Part shown: positions 1 to 5,196 of the stretch, in pieces | Position numbering within the stretch: the first letter of the stretch is position 1 | Layout of the letters: every line of letters begins with the position of its first letter | DNA from: Mucilaginibacter sp. | Lineage (GTDB): Bacteria > Bacteroidota > Bacteroidia > Sphingobacteriales > Sphingobacteriaceae | Direction of reading: 5' to 3' | Assembly (NCBI GenBank): GCA_019235595.1 | Contig: JAFAKI010000056.1 | Span: forward strand, 1-5,196 | DNA: 5,196 nucleotides | Translations under genes and position numbers: made by a program | The notes under the pieces: model-generated | Databases searched by the model: none | The model's input: the letters and a program-made list of their open reading frames with translations, nothing else | Told to the model about the DNA's origin: nothing

Positions 1-557
1 AGATGGGCATTAACTTTCCCTTCTTTTACAAAATTAAAGGGTTCAAGCGAAATATTATCTGCAAATGAGACTTCTTTTTGCCCATAACACTTATAAACAG
101 CCTCTTTGGCACACCAGCACACGTATAATTGTTGCACCCTGTCCTGATGATTGATAAATTCCATTTCGGACGGACGCATAAATTTGTGGGCAATACGTTC
201 AACTTTTTCTTTTATCTGCTCGATGTCGATACCTACAGGTTGGGTTCTGCTCAACATAACAGCGGCGTAATCAAATGAATGGCTGAGTGATATATGGTAG
301 GGCAGGTGCACTAAATAAGGCTTGCCATGCTCATCTACCTCGCAGTCAATATACTCTTCGGTGTTCAGCATTTTACGCAGAAGTACACGTGTGCCCAGCC
401 AGTGGAGGTGTCGTTTGCCATGGCTCAATTTCTCTACATAAGCCTTCTCCCGATCATTCAACTGAAGTTGATTGTACAAATCCTCCGCTTTCTCTTCAAT
501 TTTCCAAAGAGCAAATTCGGTATCATCGTCAATTTGCTTTTTGTATGCTATGGCCAT
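1..557 (-). CDS. Sfp-type 4'-phosphopantetheinyl transferase, C-terminus cut by the window edge
   Basis: This gene reads leftward from an ATG at 557 and stays open to base 1, giving 185 codons; perhaps 20-40 residues are missing compared with usual family lengths. Enzymes of this family move the phosphopantetheine arm of coenzyme A onto a conserved serine of acyl or peptidyl carrier proteins in the cytoplasm. The family signatures are visible. There is an N-terminal KRHLHWLGTRVLLRKML segment (residues 48-64), the ISLSHS strand (89-94), the Mg-binding GIDIE (109-113, D111 and E113) and WCAKEAVYK (148-156, with metal-ligand E152 and CoA-contacting lysines). The start is chosen because the reading begins just before conserved sequence and lies 25 bp from a good promoter on the same strand. 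It is divergent from dcd. Whether it serves fatty-acid ACP or secondary metabolism cannot be told from this window. Family assignment is firm; substrate is unknown. Confidence 0.93.
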   Translation of the reverse strand, partial: MAIAYKKQIDDDTEFALWKIEEKAEDLYNQLQLNDREKAYVEKLSHGKRHLHWLGTRVLLRKMLNTEEYIDCEVDEHGKPYLVHLPYHISLSHSFDYAAVMLSRTQPVGIDIEQIKEKVERIAHKFMRPSEMEFINHQDRVQQLYVCWCAKEAVYKCYGQKEVSFADNISLEPFNFVKEGKVNAH

Positions 558-581
558 AAAGTAAAATTGCAAAAAGGATGG

Positions 582-616
582 CAAACTTAAGCCAAATAAT
601 TATAATTTAGGCCAAA
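582..616 (-). promoter_or_regulatory. Probable Bacteroidetes-type promoter for the phosphopantetheinyl transferase
   Basis: Read on the minus strand, TAAGTTTG (582-589) fits the Bacteroidetes -7 pattern TAnnTTTG exactly. A TTTG (613-616) lies upstream, with 23 nt between its TTG and the -7 box, at the upper limit of the 17-23 nt spacing described for this phylum. Transcription would start roughly 15-20 nt before the ATG at 557, giving a short leader. This is a motif match only. Confidence 0.55.
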
Positions 617-618
617 TA
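591..618. repeat. 8-bp direct repeat GCCAAATA in the divergent intergenic region
   Basis: GCCAAATA occurs at 591-598 and again at 611-618, a 20-bp period or about two helical turns. The copies lie between two divergent genes and overlap the likely -33 element of the leftward promoter. They could be a tandem binding site for a regulator, or chance repeats in AT-rich DNA. I see no good -33/-7 pair for dcd; TAATTTAG (603-610) is the nearest -7-like sequence but lacks a TTG at suitable distance. Confidence 0.3.
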
Positions 619-628
619 TCACAGTACA

Positions 629-1165
629 ATGATTTTATCGGACAAACGCATTCTGGAGGAAATAGACAAGGGCCATATTATTATCGAACCGTTTAAACGC
701 GAGTGTTTAGGCACCAATTCATACGACGTTCACTTGGGTAAGCACCTGGCTACCTATCGCAACCGTGTGCTGGATGCCAGGCAACACAATGAGATCGATG
801 GCTTTGAGATTCCGAAGGAGGGTTTTGTGCTGCAACCTGATACCCTTTATTTAGGTGTGACGATGGAATATACCGAAACACATCGCCATGTGCCGTTTTT
901 GGAAGGTAAATCAAGTACCGGTCGTTTAGGTATCGATATCCATGCTACCGCCGGCAAAGGCGATGTTGGCTTTTGCAATACCTGGACTTTGGAGATATCC
1001 GTAGCACAACCGGTACGTGTGTATGCAGGTATGCCTATCGGTCAGCTAATCTATTTTGTAGTGGAAGGCGATATCGAAATCATGTATAATACTAAGGCAA
1101 ACGCCAAGTATAATAACCCCACCACCCGCCCGGTTGAGAGTATGATGTGGAAGAATAAGTTTTAA
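629..1165 (+). CDS. dcd: dCTP deaminase
   Basis: This complete 178-residue protein belongs to the dCTP deaminase/dUTPase trimer superfamily. It deaminates dCTP to dUTP in the cytoplasm, the first step from dCTP to dUMP and then thymidylate. The N-terminus (MILSDKRILEEI) and the core LEGKSSTGRLG (91-101) are typical, with the phosphate-binding SS and R99. HATAG follows (105-109), then D112 and E122 ten residues apart, matching the spacing of the conserved Asp and catalytic Glu in known Dcd enzymes. IGQL (137-140) and the tail YNTKANAKYNN (153-163) correspond to the C-terminal nucleotide-covering region. No Shine-Dalgarno sequence precedes the ATG, which is usual in Bacteroidetes. The gene stands alone, with the divergent transferase upstream and a large hairpin downstream. 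The loop around D112 (GKGDVGFCN) differs from the common IDPGF/W form, and the Ala-Gly before it resembles bifunctional deaminase/dUTPases, so some dUTPase activity is possible but unproven. Confidence 0.93.
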   Translation: MILSDKRILEEIDKGHIIIEPFKRECLGTNSYDVHLGKHLATYRNRVLDARQHNEIDGFEIPKEGFVLQPDTLYLGVTMEYTETHRHVPFLEGKSSTGRLGIDIHATAGKGDVGFCNTWTLEISVAQPVRVYAGMPIGQLIYFVVEGDIEIMYNTKANAKYNNPTTRPVESMMWKNKF

Positions 1166-1171
1166 TGTCGT

Positions 1172-1253
1172 GGTGAGTGGTGAATAGTGAGTAGTGAATG
1201 ATTTGCGTGAGATTCATTATTGGCCATTGACTATTCACCATTCACTACTGACC
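1172..1253. repeat. Long imperfect inverted repeat made of GTGARTR-like heptamers
   Basis: The left arm (1173-1200) is four consecutive heptamers: GTGAGTG, GTGAATA, GTGAGTA, GTGAATG. The right arm (1225-1252) is four similar heptamers on the other strand: GTCAGTA, GTGAATG, GTGAATA, GTCAATG. With the flanking G1172-C1253 pair the arms give 29 positions: 24 Watson-Crick pairs, 2 G-U pairs and 3 mismatches, around a 24-nt loop. It starts 7 bp after the dcd stop. It could be an extragenic palindromic repeat, a small non-autonomous mobile element, or a structure that protects or ends the dcd transcript. No T-run follows, so it is not a standard intrinsic terminator. Confidence 0.8.
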
Positions 1254-1260
1254 GCTCTCG

Positions 1261-1282
1261 AAAAACAAACTAATACGTCAGC
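1261..1282 (+). promoter_or_regulatory. Conserved 22-nt upstream box, copy 1
   Basis: This 22-nt sequence, with core ACTAATACGT, recurs at 4148-4169 with 20 of 22 bases identical; the differences are at 1268 and 1279. Both copies sit 10 or 8 nt before a likely -33 TTG and exactly 50 nt (start to start) before an identical 12-mer carrying the -7 box. That position suits an activator or repressor site, or an alternative sigma-factor element. Its role is inferred from conservation between two paralogous upstream regions; common descent without function is the alternative. Confidence 0.55.
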
Positions 1283-1292
1283 GCTTACGGCT

Positions 1293-1322
1293 TTGAGATT
1301 TGATTGTGGGTTTGTAAATTGC
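1293..1322 (+). promoter_or_regulatory. Probable promoter of the 929-residue secreted protein
   Basis: TTG (1293-1295) and TAAATTGC (1315-1322) are separated by 19 nt, close to the Bacteroidetes pattern TTG-N17-23-TAnnTTTG, though the -7 box deviates in its last bases. The 12-mer TTTGTAAATTGC (1311-1322) is identical to 4198-4209 upstream of the paralogue. A start near 1329 would give a leader of only about 10 nt. A modest dyad, GGTTTGT (1309-1315) with ACAAGCC (1326-1332) including one G-U pair, surrounds the -7 box. Confidence 0.5.
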
Positions 1323-1338
1323 GTCACAAGCCTTATAC

Positions 1339-4128
1339 ATGAAAATCAAAACGCTGTTACTCGCTCTATTATTTACTTTGTTATTTAATGTTTCTTCATT
1401 CGGTCAAAACGATAGCACTTTATTAAGTCGGGCCAGACAATCACTTTCGGAGCATTTTAAAGAACACCCTGTAGAAAAGGTTTATCTGCATTTAGACAAG
1501 CCCGCTTATATTCCGGGTGATACTATTTGGTTTAAAGCATATACAGTAGTTGGCGAAGCTCATCAATTGTCAGCATTAAGCGGCATACTCTATTGTGAAC
1601 TGATTAATGCTAAAGACTCAATATTATTCCGGCGTGTTCTTAAATTGACATCGGGAATATCCATTGGTGAATTCCCGCTGGCCCGCAGATTTCCGCCTGG
1701 TCAATATCACGTCAGGGCCTATACAAATTGGATGCGTAATGCAGGTGCCGAATATTTCTATAATCAAGCGATTTCTATTGGGGGCACTCAACCGGACGCA
1801 GCTCAATTGAGTAAAATCAGCGGTTCTAAACCTGATGTGCAATTTTTCCCGGAAGGCGGTGAATTGGTAAATGGGATACGTTCAAGGGTAGCAGTTAAAT
1901 CGGTGGGCAACAATGGACTTGGAGAAGATGTTAAGGGGCTTGTAAAAGATAATGATGGGAATGAGATTGCTTTTTTTGAAACCCGGCACCTGGGGATGGG
2001 AGTATTTGCCATAACGCCGCAGGAGGGGAAAACATATAAGGCAACTATCACATGCGCAGATAGTTCCACGTTAACTGTCGACTTACCGCAAGCAAAAAGT
2101 GAAGGTTTTACATTAGCTGTTAACAACAGCGATGCCGATAGCGTGTATATAAAGGTAGCCGCAAATGAGCAGCTTTTCCGGGCACAGCAGAACTCTTCAT
2201 TTTATTTGCTTGGCCAATCGGCAGGCAAAGTTTATTATATGGCCACCGGAAAGCTGGTTACTCCGGTATTTACTGCGCAGGTTGCCAGGAAACGTTTCCC
2301 TTCGGGAGTGGTTCAGTTTACGCTATTTTCTCAAAATGGTGAGCCGCTACAAGAACGCATCATATTTGTCAGGAATGATGACACATTAAAAATGGAAGTC
2401 GCCCCGAAAGAACAAAAATATTCCGCCAGGCAAAAGGTAAATCTCGCTTTAAGTACCTTGAATCCGGATAAGCAAGTCGTCCAGGGCAGTTTCTCCGTAT
2501 CAGTATACAATGAAAGTTTGTTGAATCTGAATGAGAATAAGGAAAGCACAATACTGAACAACCTCCTGCTTACTTCTGACCTGAAAGGATATATTGAACA
2601 GCCTAACTACTATTTTATCAATACCGATGATAAAAAATGGATGGATCTGGATATATTGATGCTTACCCAGGGGTATCGTCGGTTTGAATGGAAGCAGGTT
2701 CTGAACAATAATAATAATACCGCATCAAAAATATACTCGCCAGAAAATTCGCTGGAACTTTCGGGTGCGTTGAAAACCCCATCGGGTAAAACGGTACCTA
2801 ATGGCAAAATCATTTTAGTGGCTCCAAAACAGGGATTGCTTACAGACACGGTTACTGATGTTAACGGCAATTTTAAGTTTACAAATCTGAATATTCCGGA
2901 TACTGCTAAAATAATTTTGAGGGCCAGGAAAGAGAACAATGGCAGCAATGTTACCATATATGTAAAGCAGGGCGACTATCCACCTATATTTAAAAGTAAA
3001 CAGGATTTGGCTGACGACCGGATAAAGCTAACCCCTGAGATGATAAAAAATATTGAAGATTACAGGCATAAATTAAAAGAGGATTCCCTGAAAAATGGGA
3101 TACCGCTGAGCGGCGTAACTATTAAGGCAAAAAAGGAACACAAGCCGGACCAGTTTAACAATTATGGCACCGCTTTCGAAAGAAGCTTGGATATGAATAG
3201 AGCAAGAGATTACGCAAATATTTTTGAGGCCATAAGATATCTTGTACCATCATTTCGCGGGGGCAAAGTAATATTAAATGGCCTTGATCTGGGTAGTGAT
3301 AGTTATATTCTGGCGAACTATTCCATAAATGTATTGGAGGAGGTAAGATTAGTCGACCCTTTTGGGTACGATGTAGAGCATCATATGCATAACACTCAAG
3401 GCTCTATTGTAATCACCACGAAAGAATATGTCGGGACAGACACAACCGTATTAAAGGGTGTCACTATCAAGGCAAAAAAAGAACATAAAGAGCCTGATCT
3501 TTCCAGTTCGGCTAATTTGCACGGTGGCGGCAATGCTGACCAGGTTATTATGGGTGATAAGGTTAGTGGATGTGTAACCTTATCGGATTGCTTGCAGGGC
3601 AAAGTTTTTGGAGTGAGTTTCAGATATGATGGCACCCCGATAAACATGCGGGGTGGTGGCCCAATGTCTGTTATTTTAAATGGGTTGGTACTCGATGGAA
3701 GTAACCTGAATAGCCTGAACGCAAATGACATTTATAGTATTGAAGTACTCAGGAGTGCCGAAACGCGAAGTATTTATGGTTCGAGCATACAAAAAGGAGG
3801 AGCTTTAATAATCACAACTAAAAGCGCAGCCGATCCCAATTATGTTACGAGTGTCACGCCTGCAGGACTTATCACTTATCCGTTCCAGGGTTATTATAAG
3901 GCTAAGTCATTTTACACACCAAAGTATAACCACCCCAAAACGGATTCGGAACCATTTGATTTACGCACAACCATTTACTGGAATCCCAACATTATAACAG
4001 ACAAAGAGGGGAAGGCCTCTTTTGACTACTATAATGGGGACACCAAAGGTACTTACAAGGTGGTGGTAGAAGGTATAGACGACAATGGCGCCCTGGGCAG
4101 AGCAGTATTCCGTTATAAGGTTGAGTAA
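1339..4128 (+). CDS. Secreted MG2/macroglobulin-like protein with two TonB-plug-like segments
   Basis: The function of this 929-residue protein is unknown. Residues 1-22 form a signal peptide (KIK, a hydrophobic stretch, then SSFG before Gln23) with no lipobox cysteine, so periplasmic or outer-membrane-associated export is expected. Domains in order: an MG2-like domain with KVYLHLDKPAYIPGDTIWFKAY (47-68) through WMRNA (131-135); a second beta module from DVQFFPEGGEL (166-176) to KTYKA (231-235); less clear beta-rich segments to about 450; an Asn-rich linker (456-460); a carboxypeptidase-regulatory-like domain (471-530); linker GVTIKAKKEHK (592-602) and a degenerate plug ending GSIVITTK (688-695); the same linker (707-717) and a better plug with DIYSIEVLRSAETRSIYGSS (797-816) and GALIITTK (821-828); and a C-terminal module with DLRTTIYWNPNIITDKEGKA (874-893). 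No barrel follows the plugs and there is no CxEQ thioester, so it is neither a TonB receptor nor a classical alpha-2-macroglobulin. A surface assembly or carrier role is speculation. A paralogue follows 100 bp downstream. Confidence 0.9.
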   Translation: MKIKTLLLALLFTLLFNVSSFGQNDSTLLSRARQSLSEHFKEHPVEKVYLHLDKPAYIPGDTIWFKAYTVVGEAHQLSALSGILYCELINAKDSILFRRVLKLTSGISIGEFPLARRFPPGQYHVRAYTNWMRNAGAEYFYNQAISIGGTQPDAAQLSKISGSKPDVQFFPEGGELVNGIRSRVAVKSVGNNGLGEDVKGLVKDNDGNEIAFFETRHLGMGVFAITPQEGKTYKATITCADSSTLTVDLPQAKSEGFTLAVNNSDADSVYIKVAANEQLFRAQQNSSFYLLGQSAGKVYYMATGKLVTPVFTAQVARKRFPSGVVQFTLFSQNGEPLQERIIFVRNDDTLKMEVAPKEQKYSARQKVNLALSTLNPDKQVVQGSFSVSVYNESLLNLNENKESTILNNLLLTSDLKGYIEQPNYYFINTDDKKWMDLDILMLTQGYRRFEWKQVLNNNNNTASKIYSPENSLELSGALKTPSGKTVPNGKIILVAPKQGLLTDTVTDVNGNFKFTNLNIPDTAKIILRARKENNGSNVTIYVKQGDYPPIFKSKQDLADDRIKLTPEMIKNIEDYRHKLKEDSLKNGIPLSGVTIKAKKEHKPDQFNNYGTAFERSLDMNRARDYANIFEAIRYLVPSFRGGKVILNGLDLGSDSYILANYSINVLEEVRLVDPFGYDVEHHMHNTQGSIVITTKEYVGTDTTVLKGVTIKAKKEHKEPDLSSSANLHGGGNADQVIMGDKVSGCVTLSDCLQGKVFGVSFRYDGTPINMRGGGPMSVILNGLVLDGSNLNSLNANDIYSIEVLRSAETRSIYGSSIQKGGALIITTKSAADPNYVTSVTPAGLITYPFQGYYKAKSFYTPKYNHPKTDSEPFDLRTTIYWNPNIITDKEGKASFDYYNGDTKGTYKVVVEGIDDNGALGRAVFRYKVE
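2704..2718 (+). repeat. Asn-codon run (AAC then four AAT) in an interdomain linker
   Basis: Five consecutive Asn codons, the last four identical AAT, encode residues 456-460 between the segment ending near residue 450 and the carboxypeptidase-regulatory-like domain. The run may change length by slippage in whole codons without a frameshift. It most likely marks a flexible linker. Confidence 0.6.
3112..3489 (+). repeat. Two copies of an 11-residue linker, each heading a plug-like segment
   Basis: GVTIKAKKEHK is encoded at 3112-3144 and again at 3457-3489, 345 bp (115 codons) apart. The two 33-nt stretches differ at six positions, all synonymous third-codon bases, so the peptide is identical while the DNA has drifted. 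Each copy follows a short Leu-Ser/Lys lead-in and precedes a TonB-plug-like segment, which suggests an internal duplication of linker plus plug with the linker kept under selection. The first plug copy has diverged far more from the plug consensus than the second. Confidence 0.75.
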
Positions 4129-4147
4129 CCAGCTTTTTAAATCGCAC

Positions 4148-4169
4148 AAAAACAGACTAATACGTAAGC
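4148..4169 (+). promoter_or_regulatory. Conserved 22-nt upstream box, copy 2
   Basis: This copy matches 1261-1282 at 20 of 22 positions, with the same 50-nt distance (start to start) to the shared 12-mer. It begins 20 bp after the stop codon of the first paralogue. Its presence indicates that the second paralogue has its own control region rather than depending only on read-through. Confidence 0.55.
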
Positions 4170-4177
4170 ACCCGAGC

Positions 4178-4209
4178 TTGGAGTTTAGGTAAAAGATTTT
4201 GTAAATTGC
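4178..4209 (+). promoter_or_regulatory. Probable promoter of the second paralogue
   Basis: TTG (4178-4180) and TAAATTGC (4202-4209) are spaced by 21 nt, matching the arrangement at 1293-1322. The surrounding sequence GCTTGGAG (4176-4183) also resembles GCTTTGAG (1290-1297) in the first copy. Transcription would begin near 4216, about 13 nt before the ATG. Confidence 0.5.
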
Positions 4210-4228
4210 TTATAATAAATCTTTTACC
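4188..4228. repeat. Perfect 12-bp inverted repeat flanking the -7 box and touching the start codon
   Basis: GGTAAAAGATTT (4188-4199) is the exact reverse complement of AAATCTTTTACC (4217-4228), with a 17-nt spacer containing most of the shared 12-mer and the predicted -7 box. The right arm ends on the base before the ATG at 4229. It could be an operator for a dimeric regulator. If transcription starts further upstream, it could instead be an RNA hairpin holding the start codon region. The first paralogue has only a 7-bp counterpart. Confidence 0.65.
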
Positions 4229-5196
4229 ATGAAACCTAAGTTCTTGCTTATTGCTTTAATGCTTGTAATTACTTCGGTCATTACGGCATCCGCCCAAAAC
4301 GAAGGCACATTTATAGCCCGTGCCGTCGATCAATTAAAAGCTTATTCAGAAAAATACCCGATTGAAAAAGTCCACCTTCAATTGGATAAGCCTTACTACG
4401 CGGCAGGCGATGATATTTGGTTTAAAGCCTATGTAACGTCAGGAAGTAATCATAAGCTATCGGGAATAAGCGGTATATTGAATGTTGAATTGATCAATGC
4501 CTCAAACAGGATTGAGCATTCTATTAAGTTGCCCTTGGTGAGTGGTTTGAGTTGCGGGGATTTCCGGCTGGCCGACACCATCAAATCCGGTTATTACCGC
4601 ATCAGGGCATATACACAATGGATGAGGAACGCAGAGACCGACTATTTTTACAATTCAGCACTGTTTATAGGGAATAAAATAGCTGCAACTGACCCTGCGA
4701 AGGGGAAAAAAGCTGATTTAAAGAGGATAGATCAGGCAAAAGCGGAAGGATTAACGAATAGACAACAATCGGCCATAACCGATGTGCAGTTCTTTCCAGA
4801 AAGTGGCAATTTGTTATATGGTGTCAATTCAGTTATCGCTTTTAAAGCCGTTGGTAACGACGGTTTGGGGAAAGATATCAAAGGCTTAGTTATGGATCAA
4901 AACAATAATGAGGTCGTTAGCTTTAGCAGCAATCATTTGGGGATGGGTGAGTTTAACCTGTTGCCTGCTGAAGGGAAAACCTACAAAGCGCTTGTCAAGT
5001 TTGCAGACGGTTCCGAAAAAGGTATCAACTTACCAGCTCCGCAGGATAAGGGGTACGTAATGCATATTGACAATAGCGATCCTTTATTCATTGAATTAAA
5101 AATTGAAAGAGGGAAGAATAGCAATACAGAAGGCATCAATCTGTTGGTACAATCTGGTGGCGAGGTGTATTATGCTGCTCAAAGCAAATCGCAAGA
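4229..5196 (+). CDS. Secreted MG2/macroglobulin-like protein, paralogue of the preceding gene, C-terminus beyond the window
   Basis: This frame stays open from the ATG at 4229 to the window end, giving 322 codons plus two bases. A signal peptide covers residues 1-22 (hydrophobic core, then TASA before Gln23), with no lipobox. The MG2-like domain has KVHLQLDKPYYAAGDDIWFK (47-66) and WMRNA (131-135); the next module runs from DVQFFPESGNL (185-195) through HLGMG (236-240) to KTYKA (250-254). Residues 44-148 align without gaps to the preceding protein at 59 of 105 identities by hand count. A charged segment of about 19 extra residues, rich in Lys and Ala (around 150-183), then separates the first two modules. 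By comparison, roughly two thirds of the protein would lie to the right, including any regulatory-like and plug segments. The gene has its own promoter copy 100 bp after the first paralogue. Function is unknown; the pair probably acts at the cell envelope. Confidence 0.9.
   Translation, partial: MKPKFLLIALMLVITSVITASAQNEGTFIARAVDQLKAYSEKYPIEKVHLQLDKPYYAAGDDIWFKAYVTSGSNHKLSGISGILNVELINASNRIEHSIKLPLVSGLSCGDFRLADTIKSGYYRIRAYTQWMRNAETDYFYNSALFIGNKIAATDPAKGKKADLKRIDQAKAEGLTNRQQSAITDVQFFPESGNLLYGVNSVIAFKAVGNDGLGKDIKGLVMDQNNNEVVSFSSNHLGMGEFNLLPAEGKTYKALVKFADGSEKGINLPAPQDKGYVMHIDNSDPLFIELKIERGKNSNTEGINLLVQSGGEVYYAAQSKSQ

Noticed and set aside
287..590. Two overlapping plus-strand open frames
   Set aside because: They lie antisense to the phosphopantetheinyl transferase, whose family motifs are clear on the minus strand; the plus-strand translations show no recognisable domain.
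1173..1252. CRISPR array
   Set aside because: The heptamers are contiguous with no unique spacers between them, and the arms are inverted relative to each other.
1172..1270. Intrinsic terminator of dcd
   Set aside because: The stem is long and interrupted, and the DNA after it is A-rich rather than a T-run, so the standard terminator form is not met; transcript ending here remains possible.
1194..1388. Plus-strand open frame of 64 codons
   Set aside because: It runs through the heptamer hairpin and the promoter region and overlaps the signal peptide of the next gene in another frame; the peptide looks like translated repeat DNA.
3112..4128. TonB-dependent outer-membrane receptor
   Set aside because: Plug-like segments are present, but only about 100 residues follow the second one, too few for a 22-strand barrel, and the N-terminus is MG2-like.
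1339..4128. Thioester alpha-2-macroglobulin or lipoprotein
   Set aside because: There is no CxEQ thioester motif, and the signal peptide lacks a cysteine at the cleavage site.
1624..4149. Minus-strand and shifted-frame open frames within the 929-residue gene
   Set aside because: They are shadows of a long gene with coherent domains and signal peptide; none has a recognisable motif or promoter.

Overview
The window looks like chromosomal DNA from a Bacteroidetes bacterium, most likely of the Sphingobacteriaceae type (Mucilaginibacter/Pedobacter-like; the genus is a guess). Supporting this are the moderate to low GC, start codons without clear Shine-Dalgarno sequences, promoters resembling the Bacteroidetes TTG...TAnnTTTG pattern, signal peptides ending just before Gln, and large secreted proteins combining macroglobulin-like and TonB-plug-like domains.

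Layout. Positions 1-557 (minus strand) hold most of a Sfp-type 4'-phosphopantetheinyl transferase whose C-terminus lies beyond the left edge. It is divergent from dcd (629-1165, plus), a complete dCTP deaminase of 178 residues; the 71-bp gap holds a good promoter for the transferase and an 8-bp direct repeat. Downstream of dcd (1166-1338) is a long imperfect hairpin built of GTGARTR-like heptamers, followed by a promoter region.

Positions 1339-4128 encode a 929-residue secreted or periplasmic protein. It has an MG2-like N-terminus, further beta-rich segments, a carboxypeptidase-regulatory-like domain, two TonB-plug-like segments each introduced by the same 11-residue linker, and a conserved macroglobulin-like C-terminal module. 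It has no outer-membrane barrel. A paralogue starts at 4229 and runs off the right edge after 322 codons. The two N-termini align without gaps for about 148 residues.

The upstream regions of the two paralogues are also related. A 22-nt box, 20 of 22 identical, is followed at exactly the same distance (50 nt, start to start) by an identical 12-mer that contains the likely -7 element. The pair therefore looks like a tandem duplication that kept its control region, with each copy having its own promoter. The two housekeeping-type genes on the left have no evident functional link to the paralogue cluster. The most interesting parts are the duplicated linker-plus-plug architecture, the shared promoter module, the 12-bp perfect dyad around the second promoter, and the heptamer hairpin.
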